This document shows positions 50,501 to 53,919 of a DNA stretch of 64,000 nucleotides, one piece after another (the first letter of the stretch is position 1; every line of letters starts with the position of its first letter). A model generated the notes under the pieces. It was not told the DNA's origin, made no database searches, and worked only from the letters and a program-made list of their open reading frames with translations. Source of the DNA: Turritopsis dohrnii (Eukaryota > Cnidaria > Hydrozoa > Anthoathecata > Oceaniidae); assembly GCA_027922465.2 (NCBI GenBank), contig BQMF02000020.1:1-64000 (forward strand), read 5' to 3'. A program made the position numbers and the translations under genes.

Positions 50501-52611
50501 AAAGCAGAAGTGTGATCAATATTGGCCTGAAAAGAAAACAGCTTCATATCATGGTATCACTGTGGAAATATCCAAAACTGAAGAATATGCAGACTATACC
50601 ATTCGATGGATCCAAGTTCATTATGGTGAATTGCAACACAGCTTATTGCAATTACATTTCACCTCCTGGCCTGACCATGGTTGTCCAGAATACCCGGCTA
50701 TGTTGCTTAACTTCTGCTATAGGTTTCGGCAATTAGTTCCATACAATCTTAAATCATTGGTTGTTGTTCATTGCAGTGCTGGTGTTGGTCGAACAGGCAC
50801 GTTTATTCTGATTGATGCAATGTTGGATTTGATACAAACCAACAATATTGTCGACATCTTTAATTACTTCGAAACAATTCGTCAAGATCGCTATCAAATG
50901 GTGCAAACAGTAGATCAGTACCTGTTTGTACACCATGCTGTTTATGAATTTATATCCTGCGGAAACACGGGGATCAGTGCGTTGAATCTCGAGGAAACTT
51001 TTCATAATTTAATAAACCACGTTGATAGCAATGGTCGATTCAAAATCGATTTGGAATTTGAAAAATTGATTGATGTCACTCCAAATTTAACAGTTGATGT
51101 CGAAAAGGTTGTGCTTTATGAGAATGTTTCGAAAAACAATAGTAGGAATACACTGTTTGGTAAGCATTAACAGTTACATTGTGTTTCATTTTGTCATTGC
51201 TTTATCAATAATGTATTTTACAAAAAATATAGTCAGTGATCAATCTTGTAAGTGTTGACTTATTCTTAAGTTTTTCATTCTTTGTTTTCCTGAAGATTTT
51301 TGTTTCGTATTTTAAATATCCTGACCATTTTATCACACCGGCACTTGAAATACTGAATACCATTATTTGAACTCCAGCCCTTCCGATCATATGGGAATTC
51401 TGGCAATCTATTAAAACTGCCCTTTTTACCATGGAATGGTAATGTTTCCTTTAAAACATATAGATAAATTCACAAAACCCTCATAGTACCTTTCATCGTT
51501 TGTACAACAGGTGGTCAAAAGTTTTCAAATAACAAAAACTTTTGCAGTGAATGTGCAATTGCAAAAGTCTTCGAAACGGTTTGCTACCAACCCATAACAA
51601 ATAATGAGTGTGCGAATCATATGTTAGTTAGGTGTTTCATTTGCTGCATTTCAATCATTCATTAGGTGACAAGAATATAATAAACGTTGATGGATATAAA
51701 GTGCGAAACGTTTTTGTGGTAACTGAAGCACCTTCTACAGATAGCATTGCTAGCTTTTGGTCTGCAGTTGGGAGATACAAAGTTACCACAGTTGTGATGC
51801 TGTATAGTGCAGAGCAATGCCCATTGTTACATCCCTTTTCAGGGAGCGACAATGGTGAGCTTAGGTATAAAGGTGGCATGGTGAAAGTTATTGAAGAAAC
51901 TAACCTAGGTGATTTGGTACGGTTGAAACTCTTGCTGTCTAGACAAAAGGTAACACTCAATTCAACGTGTTTCATCAACTTTTTGCCACTTTTTACGTTG
52001 TTGTCATTTTGTTGATTTTAGGTTAAAACTAAAGTGAATCTCCTTCATTTGACGACTTGGCCTGATCAAGATAATCCTAATCCAACCTCAATGTTAACTC
52101 TAACAGCTGAAGTCTTGAAGTCGCAACAATCTCTTGGGAATGGAAAGATTTTAGTGACTTGCAAGTACGTATATACATATAAATGCATTTGCAAGTGACT
52201 CCTCGCTAGTAGGGAGTGTTTGTACTGTCTACTTTGCTTTTCTTCCAGTGATGGTGGGAACCGCAGTGGAACATTTATTGCATGCATGAACACACTGGAT
52301 CAACTGCAAACCGAACAGCATGTTGATGTTTTTCAAGTTGTACGAAGAATCAGATTAGTTCGACCACAATTTATCGAAAACCTTGTAAGTTAAACCGCAC
52401 ATTGATTCTGTTCGCTCATACCAGTTTCTACCAGTTTCCTGATCTGAGCAAATACTTGATCGGCCCATTGTTAGTCTTTTATAATAACTGGCCAGCAATA
52501 TAACTGATTACAAAACTGACTTTCATTCCATTTTAGCGTCAGTACCGTTTCATATATGAAGTCGCCACGACACACTTGCGTTCGTTTTCCACATATTCAA
52601 ACTTCACTTGA
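2907..52611 (+). CDS. Receptor-type protein tyrosine phosphatase with discoidin (F5/8C) ectodomain, 3' part of gene
   Basis: Nineteen exons on one strand with GT-AG borders encode about 1,380 C-terminal residues. Order: end of one F5/8C domain (exon A), a second F5/8C (B+C), a third (D+E), beta-sandwich/FN3-like sequence (F/G to M), a transmembrane helix (N), a juxtamembrane linker (O), tandem phosphatase domains D1 (P) and D2 (Q-T), and a TGA stop at 52609-52611. Known of the family: RPTPs dephosphorylate phosphotyrosine at the inner membrane face, with D1 active and D2 usually regulatory. F5/8C domains bind lipid, collagen or glycan ligands, so adhesion or matrix sensing is my inference. 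Codon phase agrees at every junction (1,0,1,0,1,2,0,1,2,1,0,1,2,1,1,0,2,0) only if exons B and F/G each carry a one-base indel in a homopolymer. The start codon, signal peptide and first half of the first F5/8C are not in the window. Confidence 0.9.
3193..3492 (+). CDS. RPTP exon B: N-terminal half of F5/8C domain 2, with a +1 frameshift
   Basis: After the acceptor TCGTTTAG the phase-1 frame gives EKLFPLGMETGIIE, the expected F5/8C opening. It hits a stop 19 bases beyond the A run at 3230-3236. The adjacent frame then carries the rest: SQYLARLF, YLQVDLQQQL, AIAMQGSG, TKYLVLGE. Exon length is 300, whereas flanking phases need 299, so one extra A in the run explains both facts. This may be a sequencing/assembly error or a true mutation. 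The exon ends in phase 0 at AAG|GTATGT. A 123-bp intron separates it from exon A. Confidence 0.82.
3650..4130. repeat. Right arm of the inverted repeat with 640-960
   Basis: Pairs with 640-960 in reverse orientation, block by block, ending near GTATGATCATCTTTAG. It fills the start of the large intron after exon B and has no coding content. Confidence 0.6.
4150..8030 (+). pseudogene. DIRS/Ngaro-type tyrosine-recombinase retrotransposon relic
   Basis: In order on the + strand: a gag-like piece with zinc knuckle CYSCRCTGHVASSC (5550-5591), RT pieces (LAELDIKHTF near 6305, then HYLDDFLLCGHN and TLTFLGIEIDVATQRIRLP, 6473-6665), and an RNase H-like block (LHLYIDTSGCGF, NIKELFAIIAAVVTWG, FTDNMAII, 7518-7725). 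This RT with YLDDF and LGIEID, followed by an RNase H with DTS and TDN, is typical of DIRS-like elements. Frames are broken by stops and by a LINE at about 6672-7200. No tyrosine recombinase is recognisable. A partial second copy lies at 24370-25190. Confidence 0.7.
6672..7200 (-). mobile_element. 5'-truncated CR1/L2-like LINE inserted in the DIRS RT
   Basis: Minus-strand frame 7169-6930 carries RGKNCLLCLLSIQSKAGRK, FNSLSSHIRKET and FNLFKKHIDNY, the usual C-terminus of a CR1/L2-type RT (G-x-x-x-FN-S-L, I-R, FK-x-x). Downstream on the minus strand is a 3' UTR ending in an (AAT)n tail (6672-6698). DIRS RT sequence stops at RIRLPQ on one side and resumes on the other, so this is a later insertion. 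Confidence 0.65.
8043..8728. other. Sequence with a solitary TTAA-type end
   Basis: Near 8053 the motif TTAAAGGGGAAGTCTACTTG resembles the TTAA-flanked ends of the Kolobok element at 30800-30815. No matching right end was found. A short frame starts ATGGCGAATAAGCG near 8470 (MANKRGKQNKVRNRV). Possibly a truncated Kolobok-like end. Confidence 0.3.
8729..9496. mobile_element. 768-bp TTAA-flanked non-autonomous DNA transposon
   Basis: Termini AGCGTGAGTAAGGGGAAA and TTTCCCCTACTCACGCC are inverted repeats with one indel. Both are flanked by TTAA (8725-8728 and 9497-9500). Inside is a large imperfect palindrome in which CACTCTTTTTTTTATAAGAA (near 8869) pairs with TTCTTATAAAAAAAGAGTG (near 9197), and GAGGCTCAG blocks recur. 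No transposase. The TTAA target suggests a Kolobok- or piggyBac-mobilised MITE. Confidence 0.65.
9719..10024 (-). other. Weak frame with a Cys cluster, possible transposon relic
   Basis: Contains STCKCKGLKQCPCCGNGIP, reminiscent of CxC-type cysteine motifs at the ends of some transposon-encoded proteins. The rest is low-complexity and runs into a (TA)n tract. I cannot name a family. Confidence 0.2.
10056..11110 (-). mobile_element. Penelope-like element, left arm of palindrome
   Basis: The minus-strand frame (11209-10262) encodes the C-terminal half of a Penelope-like protein: VPYNSAKRIVCFVSDP, HGPAPEPKQKDILPLVTINF, CENKPCKICALY, then a GIY-YIG nuclease (VIYFLRCLTCNVSYIGKTNN, LRVRTNQHIS, STCRTGVG). 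The RT is missing, so the copy is 5' truncated. Its 3' flank (10056-10260) is pLTR-like with a hammerhead-like motif. The other arm (11173-12225) is nearly identical, with a 62-bp spacer between. Confidence 0.8.
10139..10174 (-). ncRNA. Hammerhead-like ribozyme motif in Penelope pLTR (left arm)
   Basis: Minus strand: TGCACAA, then CTGACGA, AAATC, GAAAGGCC, then TTTTGTGCA. Stem I is 7 bp and perfect. The CUGANGA and GAAA boxes and a U-H site are present in the order of a type I hammerhead. Stem II is almost absent and stem III is a short palindromic AGGCCT, so activity would need a dimer or tertiary help. Penelope-like elements are known to carry minimal hammerheads. Confidence 0.5.
11173..12225 (+). 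mobile_element. Penelope-like element, right arm of palindrome
   Basis: Inverted near-copy of 10056-11110 on the + strand. It carries the same GIY-YIG module (11729-11860). A C-to-T change gives an in-frame TGA at 11540-11542 where the left arm has Arg (LSQ followed by stop, versus LSQRQ). Other substitutions (LAK/SAK, DNR/DDR) show the arms are separate sequences. Neither arm contains an RT domain. Confidence 0.8.
12107..12142 (+). ncRNA. Hammerhead-like ribozyme motif (right arm)
   Basis: Same motif as 10139-10174 on the + strand, with AGGTCT replacing the palindromic AGGCCT of stem III. Core boxes CTGACGA and GAAA and the 7-bp stem I are unchanged. Confidence 0.45.
12236..14355 (+). mobile_element. 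Non-autonomous Helitron, copy 1
   Basis: Begins A|TCTTATTATAATAATCCG and ends GCCGCCTGGGCGGCTAG|T. This gives a 5' TC, a 3' CTAG with a GC-rich hairpin immediately before it, and insertion between A and T with no target duplication, the Helitron signature. Length 2,120 bp. No Rep/helicase ORF, so it is non-autonomous. Copy 2 (15079-17193) is its near-identical mate in opposite orientation. Contains a (GTTT)n run near 13755. Confidence 0.8.
14356..15078. other. 723-bp spacer between the two inverted Helitrons
   Basis: AT-rich. On the minus strand a segment reads TTGATAAAGATATGTAAGAT and then ATCAAAAATTTG, a weak echo of hammerhead-like Penelope ends, but the core is not conserved. A 61-codon minus frame (14947-14762) contains SVEAHLGIVYITERDCSD; I do not recognise it. 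Confidence 0.35.
15079..17193 (-). mobile_element. Non-autonomous Helitron, copy 2 (inverted)
   Basis: Reverse complement of copy 1 with scattered substitutions. The + strand starts A|CTAGCCGCCCAGGCAGC and ends GGATTATTATAATAAGA|T. Length 2,115 bp. The 3' hairpin differs from copy 1 by a C/T change. Both 3' ends face the spacer, so the pair is a 5-kb palindrome. Confidence 0.8.
17302..17344 (-). ncRNA. Type I hammerhead ribozyme candidate
   Basis: Minus strand in order: GTTAG (stem I), CTGATGA, ATCC-GTAAA-GGAA (stem II with an A/A mismatch at its base), GAA, ACT-TAA-AGT (stem III, 3 bp), T (cleavage position), CTAAC (stem I). All core residues C3-A9, G12-A14 and the A15.1/U16.1 pair are present. 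Only the usual G-C closing pair of stem II is lost. Probably a remnant of a Penelope-like pLTR or retrozyme. Confidence 0.55.
17345..18020. other. Intronic AT-rich sequence
   Basis: Contains a (TA)n tract (17500-17518) and a GGAGTCGAACC string near 17815 that mimics a reverse tRNA B box, with no complete tRNA around it. Nothing else seen. Confidence 0.35.
18221..18608. mobile_element. Nested MITE with long TIRs inside the P-like relic
   Basis: Terminal repeats AAGCCGGATCTCCACTAGAC at the left and GTCTAGTGGAGATCCGGCTT at the right, extending to at least 24 bp. About 390 bp, no ORF. The other subterminal repeat of the P-like relic (20327-20360) joins the flanking sequences without it, giving an approximate empty site. 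The exact target duplication is unclear. Confidence 0.6.
18651..18783 (+). pseudogene. THAP-domain fragment
   Basis: Open frame with C-x4-C spacing and F-H-K-F (LKRCSVDGC, VQFHKFAIYD), then AYARLLL-like sequence and a TAG. THAP domains are sequence-specific zinc fingers of transposases and host factors. No ATG, and the frame stops early. Confidence 0.5.
20519..20548. repeat. Poly(C) run of 30
   Basis: Uninterrupted C tract at the edge of the P-like relic, striking in AT-rich sequence. It could form a G-quadruplex or i-motif, and its true length is hard to assemble. Confidence 0.8.
20549..22925. other. Intronic sequence with no recognisable gene
   Basis: Includes a (TAGA)n run (21818-21839) and repeated GTTTAAACG strings near 22320-22470. 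The frames present look like chance. A relatively GC-rich patch lies at 20630-20870. Confidence 0.4.
22926..23906. mobile_element. Possible TIR element
   Basis: CAGTCTTCTCCTTTT near 22936 faces its inverse AAAAGGAGAAGACTG near 23880. Inner GCACTCGT/ACGAGTGC blocks also pair. About 950 bp, no transposase seen, target duplication not resolved. Confidence 0.35.
24370..25190 (+). pseudogene. Second, 5'-part copy of the DIRS-like element
   Basis: Parallel to 4190-5180. Similar blocks: TTGTTGTGTTGTTTGGCTGC (versus TTGTTGCGTTATTTGGCTGC), CTCATACTCCCTGGCTAATCC versus TTCATATTCCATACAGGC, and TTGTCGGCCGCTCGGCATTC versus TTGTCGGCCGCTTAGCATTC. The copies are diverged. This one stops before the zinc-knuckle and RT region. 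Confidence 0.6.
25401..25587. repeat. Array of six short hairpins
   Basis: CTGTCCTTGTTGACAG and variants start at 25401, 25444, 25477, 25502, 25543 and 25572, with spacing 25-43 bp. Most copies form a 5-bp stem CTGTC/GACAG with a six-base loop. The sequence between units is not conserved. Confidence 0.65.
25762..25918 (+). CDS. RPTP exon C: C-terminal half of F5/8C domain 2
   Basis: Phase 0 in, phase 1 out. It reads VFSGNDNLGTD, TTRYLRIQVQEF and MKVELYGHHP, homologous to exon A in layout and phase. The terminal Cys of the domain is replaced by His (LYGHH, versus LYGC in exon A). The intron before it is 22.3 kb and filled with transposons. Confidence 0.88.
26502..27328 (+). pseudogene. Kolobok ORF1: protein with P2X7-like C-terminal (zinc-binding) domain
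   Basis: Exon 1 (26502-26928): acidic N-terminus MFDFDETEELQ, Ser/Pro stretch SRSPSPSLSPPISPE, then NWCICGKCQIME and ESLCC. Exon 2 (27018-27328, after TTTTTAG): CECITETDDFQTLCCQEVV, FAGYKQYTWWIHN, VIPSCTIWAIRD. The Cys pattern and the Y-x-Q-Y-T-W-W segment match the intracellular ballast-like domain of P2X7 receptors, which recurs in cnidarian uncharacterised and transposon proteins. Two in-frame TGA codons (26893-26895 and near 27196) break it. No receptor part is present. Confidence 0.6.
27373..28746 (-). pseudogene. Kolobok transposase, DDE part
   Basis: Minus-strand frame 28734-28120: ELLVFCAKCHKM, TTWYSQPKFNQGMATGNL, LLGDGRCDSPGYNAKYGTY, QQMEFDGLKNL, DPLTTDRHQLV. GDGR-x-DSPG-x-x-A-K-Y and TDRH are hallmark Kolobok blocks. 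A frame change follows, then HQQFDVWHVGKNILKKL-like and NHFWWCCASCHGS-like sequence on the minus strand (27890-28110) and the C-terminal frame 27690-27373 (YTKVTKSWVVKKIM). Several indels, so non-functional as read. Confidence 0.75.
28747..29732 (+). pseudogene. Retrotransposon RT 3' fragment nested in Kolobok
   Basis: Plus-strand pieces: HLGAVIGTDIYKNEYVSEKI, YCCFVSGFRHKLTYLMR, DDIVLTKFIPIIMGG, then RYGWQLQNFP, CECGSNFTIDHALSCKKG, IEPTLQPLVDDKLE and ICARGFWISGQMAFYDVRVF. This order (H-L-G-x-V-I-G, D-H-A-L-S-C, R-H-N, A-R-G-F-W) recurs at the C-terminus of invertebrate reverse-transcriptase polyproteins. Family unknown to me. Frames are broken. It splits the transposase between its linker and DDE blocks. 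Confidence 0.55.
29735..30103 (-). pseudogene. Kolobok transposase linker segment
   Basis: Minus frame 30103-29843 (QHLNDALNEIFDDEASV, QYRLQDISFNVVDK) and then acidic GEHNEESDSEDDLEASFQ near 29790-29730. Upstream on the same strand near 30200-30110 is GGKQKHKLKEDAVPSIF, the usual bridge after a THAP domain. Confidence 0.5.
30321..30560 (-). pseudogene. THAP zinc-finger exon of the Kolobok transposase
   Basis: MVGCSAVGCTSNSHDKNISF followed by HRLPNETKITNFV and DGWQKCE matches a THAP C2CH domain (C-x4-C, F-H-R-x-P, W). The frame then drifts (NLDKKLCCVVN) into probable intron. The position at the transposase N-terminus fits Kolobok elements carrying THAP. Confidence 0.65.
30816..33640 (+). repeat. 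R1 dispersed repeat, left arm of inverted pair
   Basis: Pairs in reverse orientation with 34740-39515 over many blocks: GGCTTTGGTTTTTCTT, GATTAGTACAGCTCAGCTCA, TTTGGATCATGTATTG, TATATCGAATTCAGAAATT, CTTATAATTATCT, TATCAAATGTTTAAAGAA. Within each arm, blocks such as GTTTCACAATGCCCT recur every few hundred bp, so R1 itself is internally repetitive. No ORF. Confidence 0.7.
32700..32797 (+). mobile_element. Retroposon 3' end with AAAT-rich tail
   Basis: GTAGTGACTTCGGCCTTG, then TGGGCAAGTGATTTAAAAAA and (AAAT)n. A near match, TAGTGGCTTCGGCCTTG followed by GGGAGCAACCCATTTAAAAA, lies at 41145-41185 on the same strand. A shared 3' end with an A-rich tail suggests a SINE or a truncated LINE. Confidence 0.45.
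33641..34197 (-). mobile_element. Short non-autonomous Helitron (557 bp)
   Basis: On the minus strand it starts A|TCTTATATATAATAGCGAG and ends with AACCCGGGTT hairpin plus ACTAG|T. It shares the 5' end TGTGTGTCACACTTTTATTT with copies 1 and 2 but has a different interior and 3' hairpin. Inserted in R1. Interior has no coding capacity. Confidence 0.75.
36501..36522. repeat. (TA)n microsatellite next to the Penelope insertion
   Basis: Dinucleotide tract bordering the Penelope 3' end. Similar TA tracts border the Penelope palindrome at 10005-10030 and 12226-12235, consistent with a preference for, or generation of, TA repeats. Confidence 0.6.
36523..38283 (-). mobile_element. Penelope-like retroelement, 5' truncated, with RT and GIY-YIG
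   Basis: Minus-strand frames in order. RT (38243-37614): FLYSVDISSLYTNI (motif A), NNGTAMGTKTAPPYACLAVA (B), KRYMDDDFIALL (C). Linker (37528-36989): VPYNLAKRIICFVSDD, GPAPKPQAKTVIPLV. GIY-YIG (36981-36685): VIYFLTCNGC, SYIGKTNNIRLRTN, TCRTGRG. Frames are broken by a 25-bp tandem duplication near 37595-37640 and by another break near 36985. It is the same subfamily type as 10056-12225 but divergent. A pLTR-like 3' flank holds a hammerhead-like stem. Confidence 0.82.
36591..36627 (-). ncRNA. Degenerate hammerhead-like motif in the second Penelope
   Basis: Minus strand: ATTACACAG, CTGACGA-type box overlapping the stem, AAAATAAGGCCTT, CTGTGTAAT. Stem I is 9 bp with a sequence different from the 10139-10174 motif, i.e. 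compensatory change. The GAAA box has been shortened, so it is probably inactive. Confidence 0.4.
39790..40046 (+). CDS. RPTP exon D: N-terminal half of F5/8C domain 3
   Basis: Begins after ATAATAG in phase 1 with CNEVLDNYTSS. It continues SPLSWCSS, YLRLSFSKHVIISG, IALQGDSN and TWVKKYDLAL, matching the hydrophobic core, the QG turn and the W-V-x-x-Y strand of F5/8C domains. It ends in phase 0 at AAA|GTAAGA. The preceding intron is 13.9 kb. Confidence 0.86.
40137..40296 (+). CDS. RPTP exon E: C-terminal half of F5/8C domain 3
   Basis: Starts after TTTTTTGTAG in phase 0 with GIIGNKNRTAP. It continues with EVHIKPTDWKEK and TCCMRFKVFGC, the canonical end of an F5/8C module, and exits in phase 1. 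The 90-bp intron between D and E is short, like A-B. All three discoidin modules are therefore split at the same place, which suggests exon-pair duplication. Confidence 0.86.
40297..43117. other. Intron between exons E and F/G
   Basis: Contains a piggyBac relic (40899-41880) and a retroposon tail. About 42000-43100 shows no recognisable coding sequence on either strand. Confidence 0.4.
40899..41880 (-). pseudogene. piggyBac-type transposase relic
   Basis: Minus-strand pieces: ELEKFAGIF and STVKLSSTGVY (about 41830-41720), ADVMTLNHFEQIKG (41690-41640), HKKLFLDNWYTGLELVKN (41480-41420), and DRFIGGVHLLDGMPSFYRI (41105-41040). The DNWYT and GGV-x-LLD blocks are the conserved DDE-region motifs of piggyBac transposases. 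Stops and frame changes separate them. The segment FFLNGLLPARPKP (41190-41150) is encoded by an inserted retroposon tail. Confidence 0.6.
43118..43489 (+). CDS. RPTP exon F/G: beta-sandwich (FN3/Ig-like) module, with a -1 frameshift
   Basis: Using the acceptor GGTTACAG|TC keeps phase with exon E. The first frame reads VNATKFYNQSFSFKF and HLSLTVQAFANKSG up to VTIVAKG. The continuation (FYETGSIWKVEVHE, YVQLKIQSAKD, GPIR) is in another frame, with the switch near the T run at 43319-43322. The exon is 372 nt, while phase 1 in and phase 2 out needs 373, so one T is missing. An intron of about 24 nt would be the only alternative and is implausible. It probably covers one beta-sandwich domain. Confidence 0.72.
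43759..44017 (+). CDS. RPTP exon H: FN3-like ectodomain segment
   Basis: Phase 2 in, phase 0 out. It contains YQLILSDKTL, LSYFLVKNISSSQF and TFYLYVRAVILFE. The last resembles the F-strand tyrosine motif of FN3 domains (Y-x-V-x-x-A) seen in receptor phosphatases. Two N-x-S/T sequons are visible. Confidence 0.82.
44099..44162 (+). CDS. RPTP exon I: short ectodomain exon
   Basis: Encodes NIGATGYGNKSLIGN and ISDCVL between TTGTAG and GTAAGT. It continues the FN3 G-strand (the G-x-G turn) and exits in phase 1. Confidence 0.78.
44618..44711 (+). CDS. RPTP exon J: FN3-like ectodomain segment
   Basis: Phase 1 in, phase 2 out. Reads KSLKKPVMPERSESV, then AKVVVKLSKGPNNA, resembling an FN3 A-B strand region. 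Flanked by GATATAG and GTGAGT. Confidence 0.76.
45678..45847 (+). CDS. RPTP exon K: FN3-like segment
   Basis: Starts after ATTTCAG in phase 2 with YYQVIVMKIND, the YQV-type strand common in RPTP ectodomains. It ends with FPLLQRFIL in phase 1. The intron after it is 3.3 kb and holds the 128-bp satellite and a MITE. Confidence 0.82.
45848..46888. other. Intronic sequence with a GC-rich dispersed motif
   Basis: At 45985-46075 GCAGCGAGCATAGCGAGCGA is followed by GTTTTACGAGATAG and an ATCATGATC run. A reverse-orientation relative is at 58120-58225. The rest is unremarkable. Confidence 0.4.
47350..47890. mobile_element. TA-flanked MITE inserted in the 128-bp satellite
   Basis: Termini CCTTATCGGCCCTTTTT at the left and its inverse AAAAAGGGCCGATAAGG at the right, TA on both sides (47348-47349, 47891-47892). 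Neighbouring satellite units read GTAATACATGC without it, which is the empty site. 541 bp. The TA target suggests the Tc1/mariner group or another TA-inserting family. It holds a short acidic ORF on the minus strand. Confidence 0.82.
47579..47743 (-). CDS. Short acidic ORF inside the TA-flanked MITE
   Basis: 54 codons: MKQTLDVNELFGDNEESDEG then EVEAEIEVESDDDEGF and a C-terminal INEKEDEITVID. Very acidic, with no stop-rich decay. It resembles an N-terminal exon of a transposase gene kept in a deletion derivative. It could equally be a chance frame. Confidence 0.35.
   Translation of the reverse strand: MKQTLDVNELFGDNEESDEGEVEAEIEVESDDDEGFRENNESINEKEDEITVID
48117..49171. other. Intronic sequence before exon L
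   Basis: Has a (TAGA)n run near 48220. A 150-bp segment (48843-48990) repeats in inverse orientation at 57230-57425. No coding sequence. Confidence 0.4.
49172..49296 (+). CDS. RPTP exon L: membrane-proximal ectodomain segment
   Basis: Phase 1 in after GTCAACAG, phase 0 out at GAA|GTAAGC. Reads GDEKTYQLNSETRSKRS and LLPGQYMYFQRIYTKE, similar to the last FN3 strands before the membrane in R2B-type RPTPs. RSKR resembles a furin-type cleavage site, which many RPTPs have near here. That cleavage is inference. Confidence 0.82.
49367..49415 (+). CDS. RPTP exon M: end of the last FN3-like domain
   Basis: A 49-nt exon reading GYSYSSPWSDKFTVLK, an FN3 G-strand (S-x-P-W). Flanked by introns of 70 and 135 bp with good acceptor and donor sequences. 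Confidence 0.78.
49551..49665 (+). CDS. RPTP exon N: transmembrane segment
   Basis: Phase 1 in, phase 2 out. After an acidic/Ser/Pro linker comes a run of about 22 hydrophobic residues (including AGVVIVLLLVIAIVGLI) followed by CFKR, a stop-transfer signature. It orients the F5/8C modules outside and the phosphatase domains inside. Confidence 0.9.
49741..49880 (+). CDS. RPTP exon O: cytoplasmic juxtamembrane linker
   Basis: Begins after CACTTAG with RFKNEGPKKND and continues with an acidic stretch, SELSDDETEGPS. No wedge-like sequence is obvious. It ends in phase 1 at GAAG|GTAATT. Confidence 0.84.
50083..51159 (+). CDS. RPTP exon P: catalytic phosphatase domain D1
   Basis: A single 1,077-nt open exon. 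Visible motifs in order: KNRYQNI (pTyr loop), DYINASYI, FWRMI, QYWP, WPDHG (general acid Asp, codon at 50673-50675), HCSAGVGRTG (nucleophile Cys codon 50772-50774 and Arg codon 50790-50792), QTVDQY (Q loop). Every residue needed for PTP catalysis is present, so D1 should be active. WPDHG is followed by C instead of the usual V/T. The exon runs on into the start of D2 and exits in phase 1. An intronless D1 is compact compared with vertebrate RPTP genes. Confidence 0.95.
51666..51949 (+). CDS. RPTP exon Q: N-terminal half of phosphatase domain D2
   Basis: Phase 1 in after CATTCATTAG. Reads INVDGYKVRNVFVVTEAP, IASFWSAVGRYKVTTVVML and MVKVIEE. The position of the usual QYWP is replaced by LLHPFSGS, so substrate-loop residues are lost, as in other membrane-distal D2 domains. 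Ends in phase 0 at AAAAG|GTAACA. Confidence 0.9.
52022..52164 (+). CDS. RPTP exon R: D2 central part with WPDQD loop
   Basis: Reads VNLLHLTTWPDQDNP and ends KILVTC plus AA before GTACGT (phase 2). The WPD Asp is kept, though HG is replaced by QD. The Cys codon at 52160-52162 is the D2 counterpart of the nucleophile. Confidence 0.9.
52249..52384 (+). CDS. RPTP exon S: D2 signature loop
   Basis: Completes the degenerate signature TCNDGGNRSGTF. The C-x5-R spacing is intact but the preceding His is Thr. It continues HVDVFQVVRRIRLVRPQFIENL, the helices after the P-loop, and ends in phase 0 before GTAAGT. Confidence 0.9.
52537..52611 (+). CDS. RPTP exon T: C-terminus and stop
   Basis: After CATTTTAG reads RQYRFIYEVATTHLRSFS and a short tail ending in TGA at 52609-52611. 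RQYRFIYE matches the usual end of an RPTP D2 domain (QY-x-F-x-Y). Confidence 0.9.
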   Translation, partial: RQYRFIYEVATTHLRSFSTYSNFT

Positions 52612-53919
52612 TTGACCTCTGGCGATATGCACGTTCTCAGAAGAGGATTTTGTTTTGGAATTGTCTCTTAAGAAAGACGCTTAATTACTTTCGTTTATTT
52701 ATACTTATAACTACGACTATTGCGTAATTTTCAACTGGAATTCATTATATTCAGTTTCTTGTATAAAGTTTATATTGATATCTATACGTTTATAAAAATA
52801 TCCGTTTATAATACTATTTCATTGAAATATTTTTCGATTTGAGACGGTATCTAATGTGCGACAACGGAGGCAATTCGACAAAAGCTTCGTCTTCCGTTCA
52901 AGATATATAATTGCGTTCTTGATAACGGTACACGCACTTACTGGTGTCTTAACATTGGTAGTTCCCTTTATTCAATTATGCCATCAATGCATCAAACAAC
53001 TACCAGAATGCGACGAGTTATGATTCTTGCATATTAGCCAACGACGAACGTAAGGCATCTACAAGCTGCGAGTACTGCTATCATCATCTAGTTGCAATAA
53101 GTAACGACGAATGGCAATTGAAAGACAATAATATTATCAAAATTCAGTGTTCCATTGTTTATTTAAGTATATTTATTGACCATTTACGATTTATTGTTTA
53201 TAGTTTATTGTACATAAAAATTAGTTGCACGTACTTTTTTTTTTATTTTCCTTTTTTTTTTGTAAGGAACCCGTTTAAAAGAGACTAGATACTGGAGCAT
53301 CAAAAAAGTTAAGAAATATTAAGAAACTTATTTTTGCTATGTTTACTTTTTTTCCGAAAACTTTTGTAAACTATCATTTTAGATCAGTTGTTATGTATGT
53401 ATGAAGAAAAATTTAGTCTATACATTTTTTGTGCTCATCACTATCTTTGTGTTAAAAAAATACTGCGTGTTGGCCTGAAAAAGGATGAATGACCTTTTCT
53501 TAATTAATGTCGATTAGATTGTGTTGTAGATATTAGAAACCAAGTTAGAAACCTTCAGTACTGAAAACGCAAAAAAGTTAAGAAACACTCAGTACTCTGG
53601 CCTTTCACTGGTTTCTTATAAAACAAAATATGTCTACTAAACATAAACGACTAAAATGTGTAAGTACGATCTTGACGAGATTATTTTAGTTCCATTATTT
53701 TAGTTTTGCTGCATCGAACGTGTTTTTAACGCACCTGCTTGAGGTCAAGAATCCGTTAACAGAAAGAGTTGGAAACGAGCTTCTATGGCGTTAGAACACA
53801 GTGGATATTCTTTGTTTCAATAAAGAAAGGTCTTTTCATAAATGTATTTTTGATGAATCGTTATATAAAGTAGTGGAAAAGGTTACATACATAATATATT
53901 ATAATATTTAATGATAATG
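52612..53919 (+). other. Probable 3' UTR and downstream AT-rich sequence
   Basis: No ORF of interest. The first AATAAA I find downstream is at 53819-53824, about 1.2 kb past the stop. The true poly(A) site cannot be decided from sequence. Confidence 0.35.
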
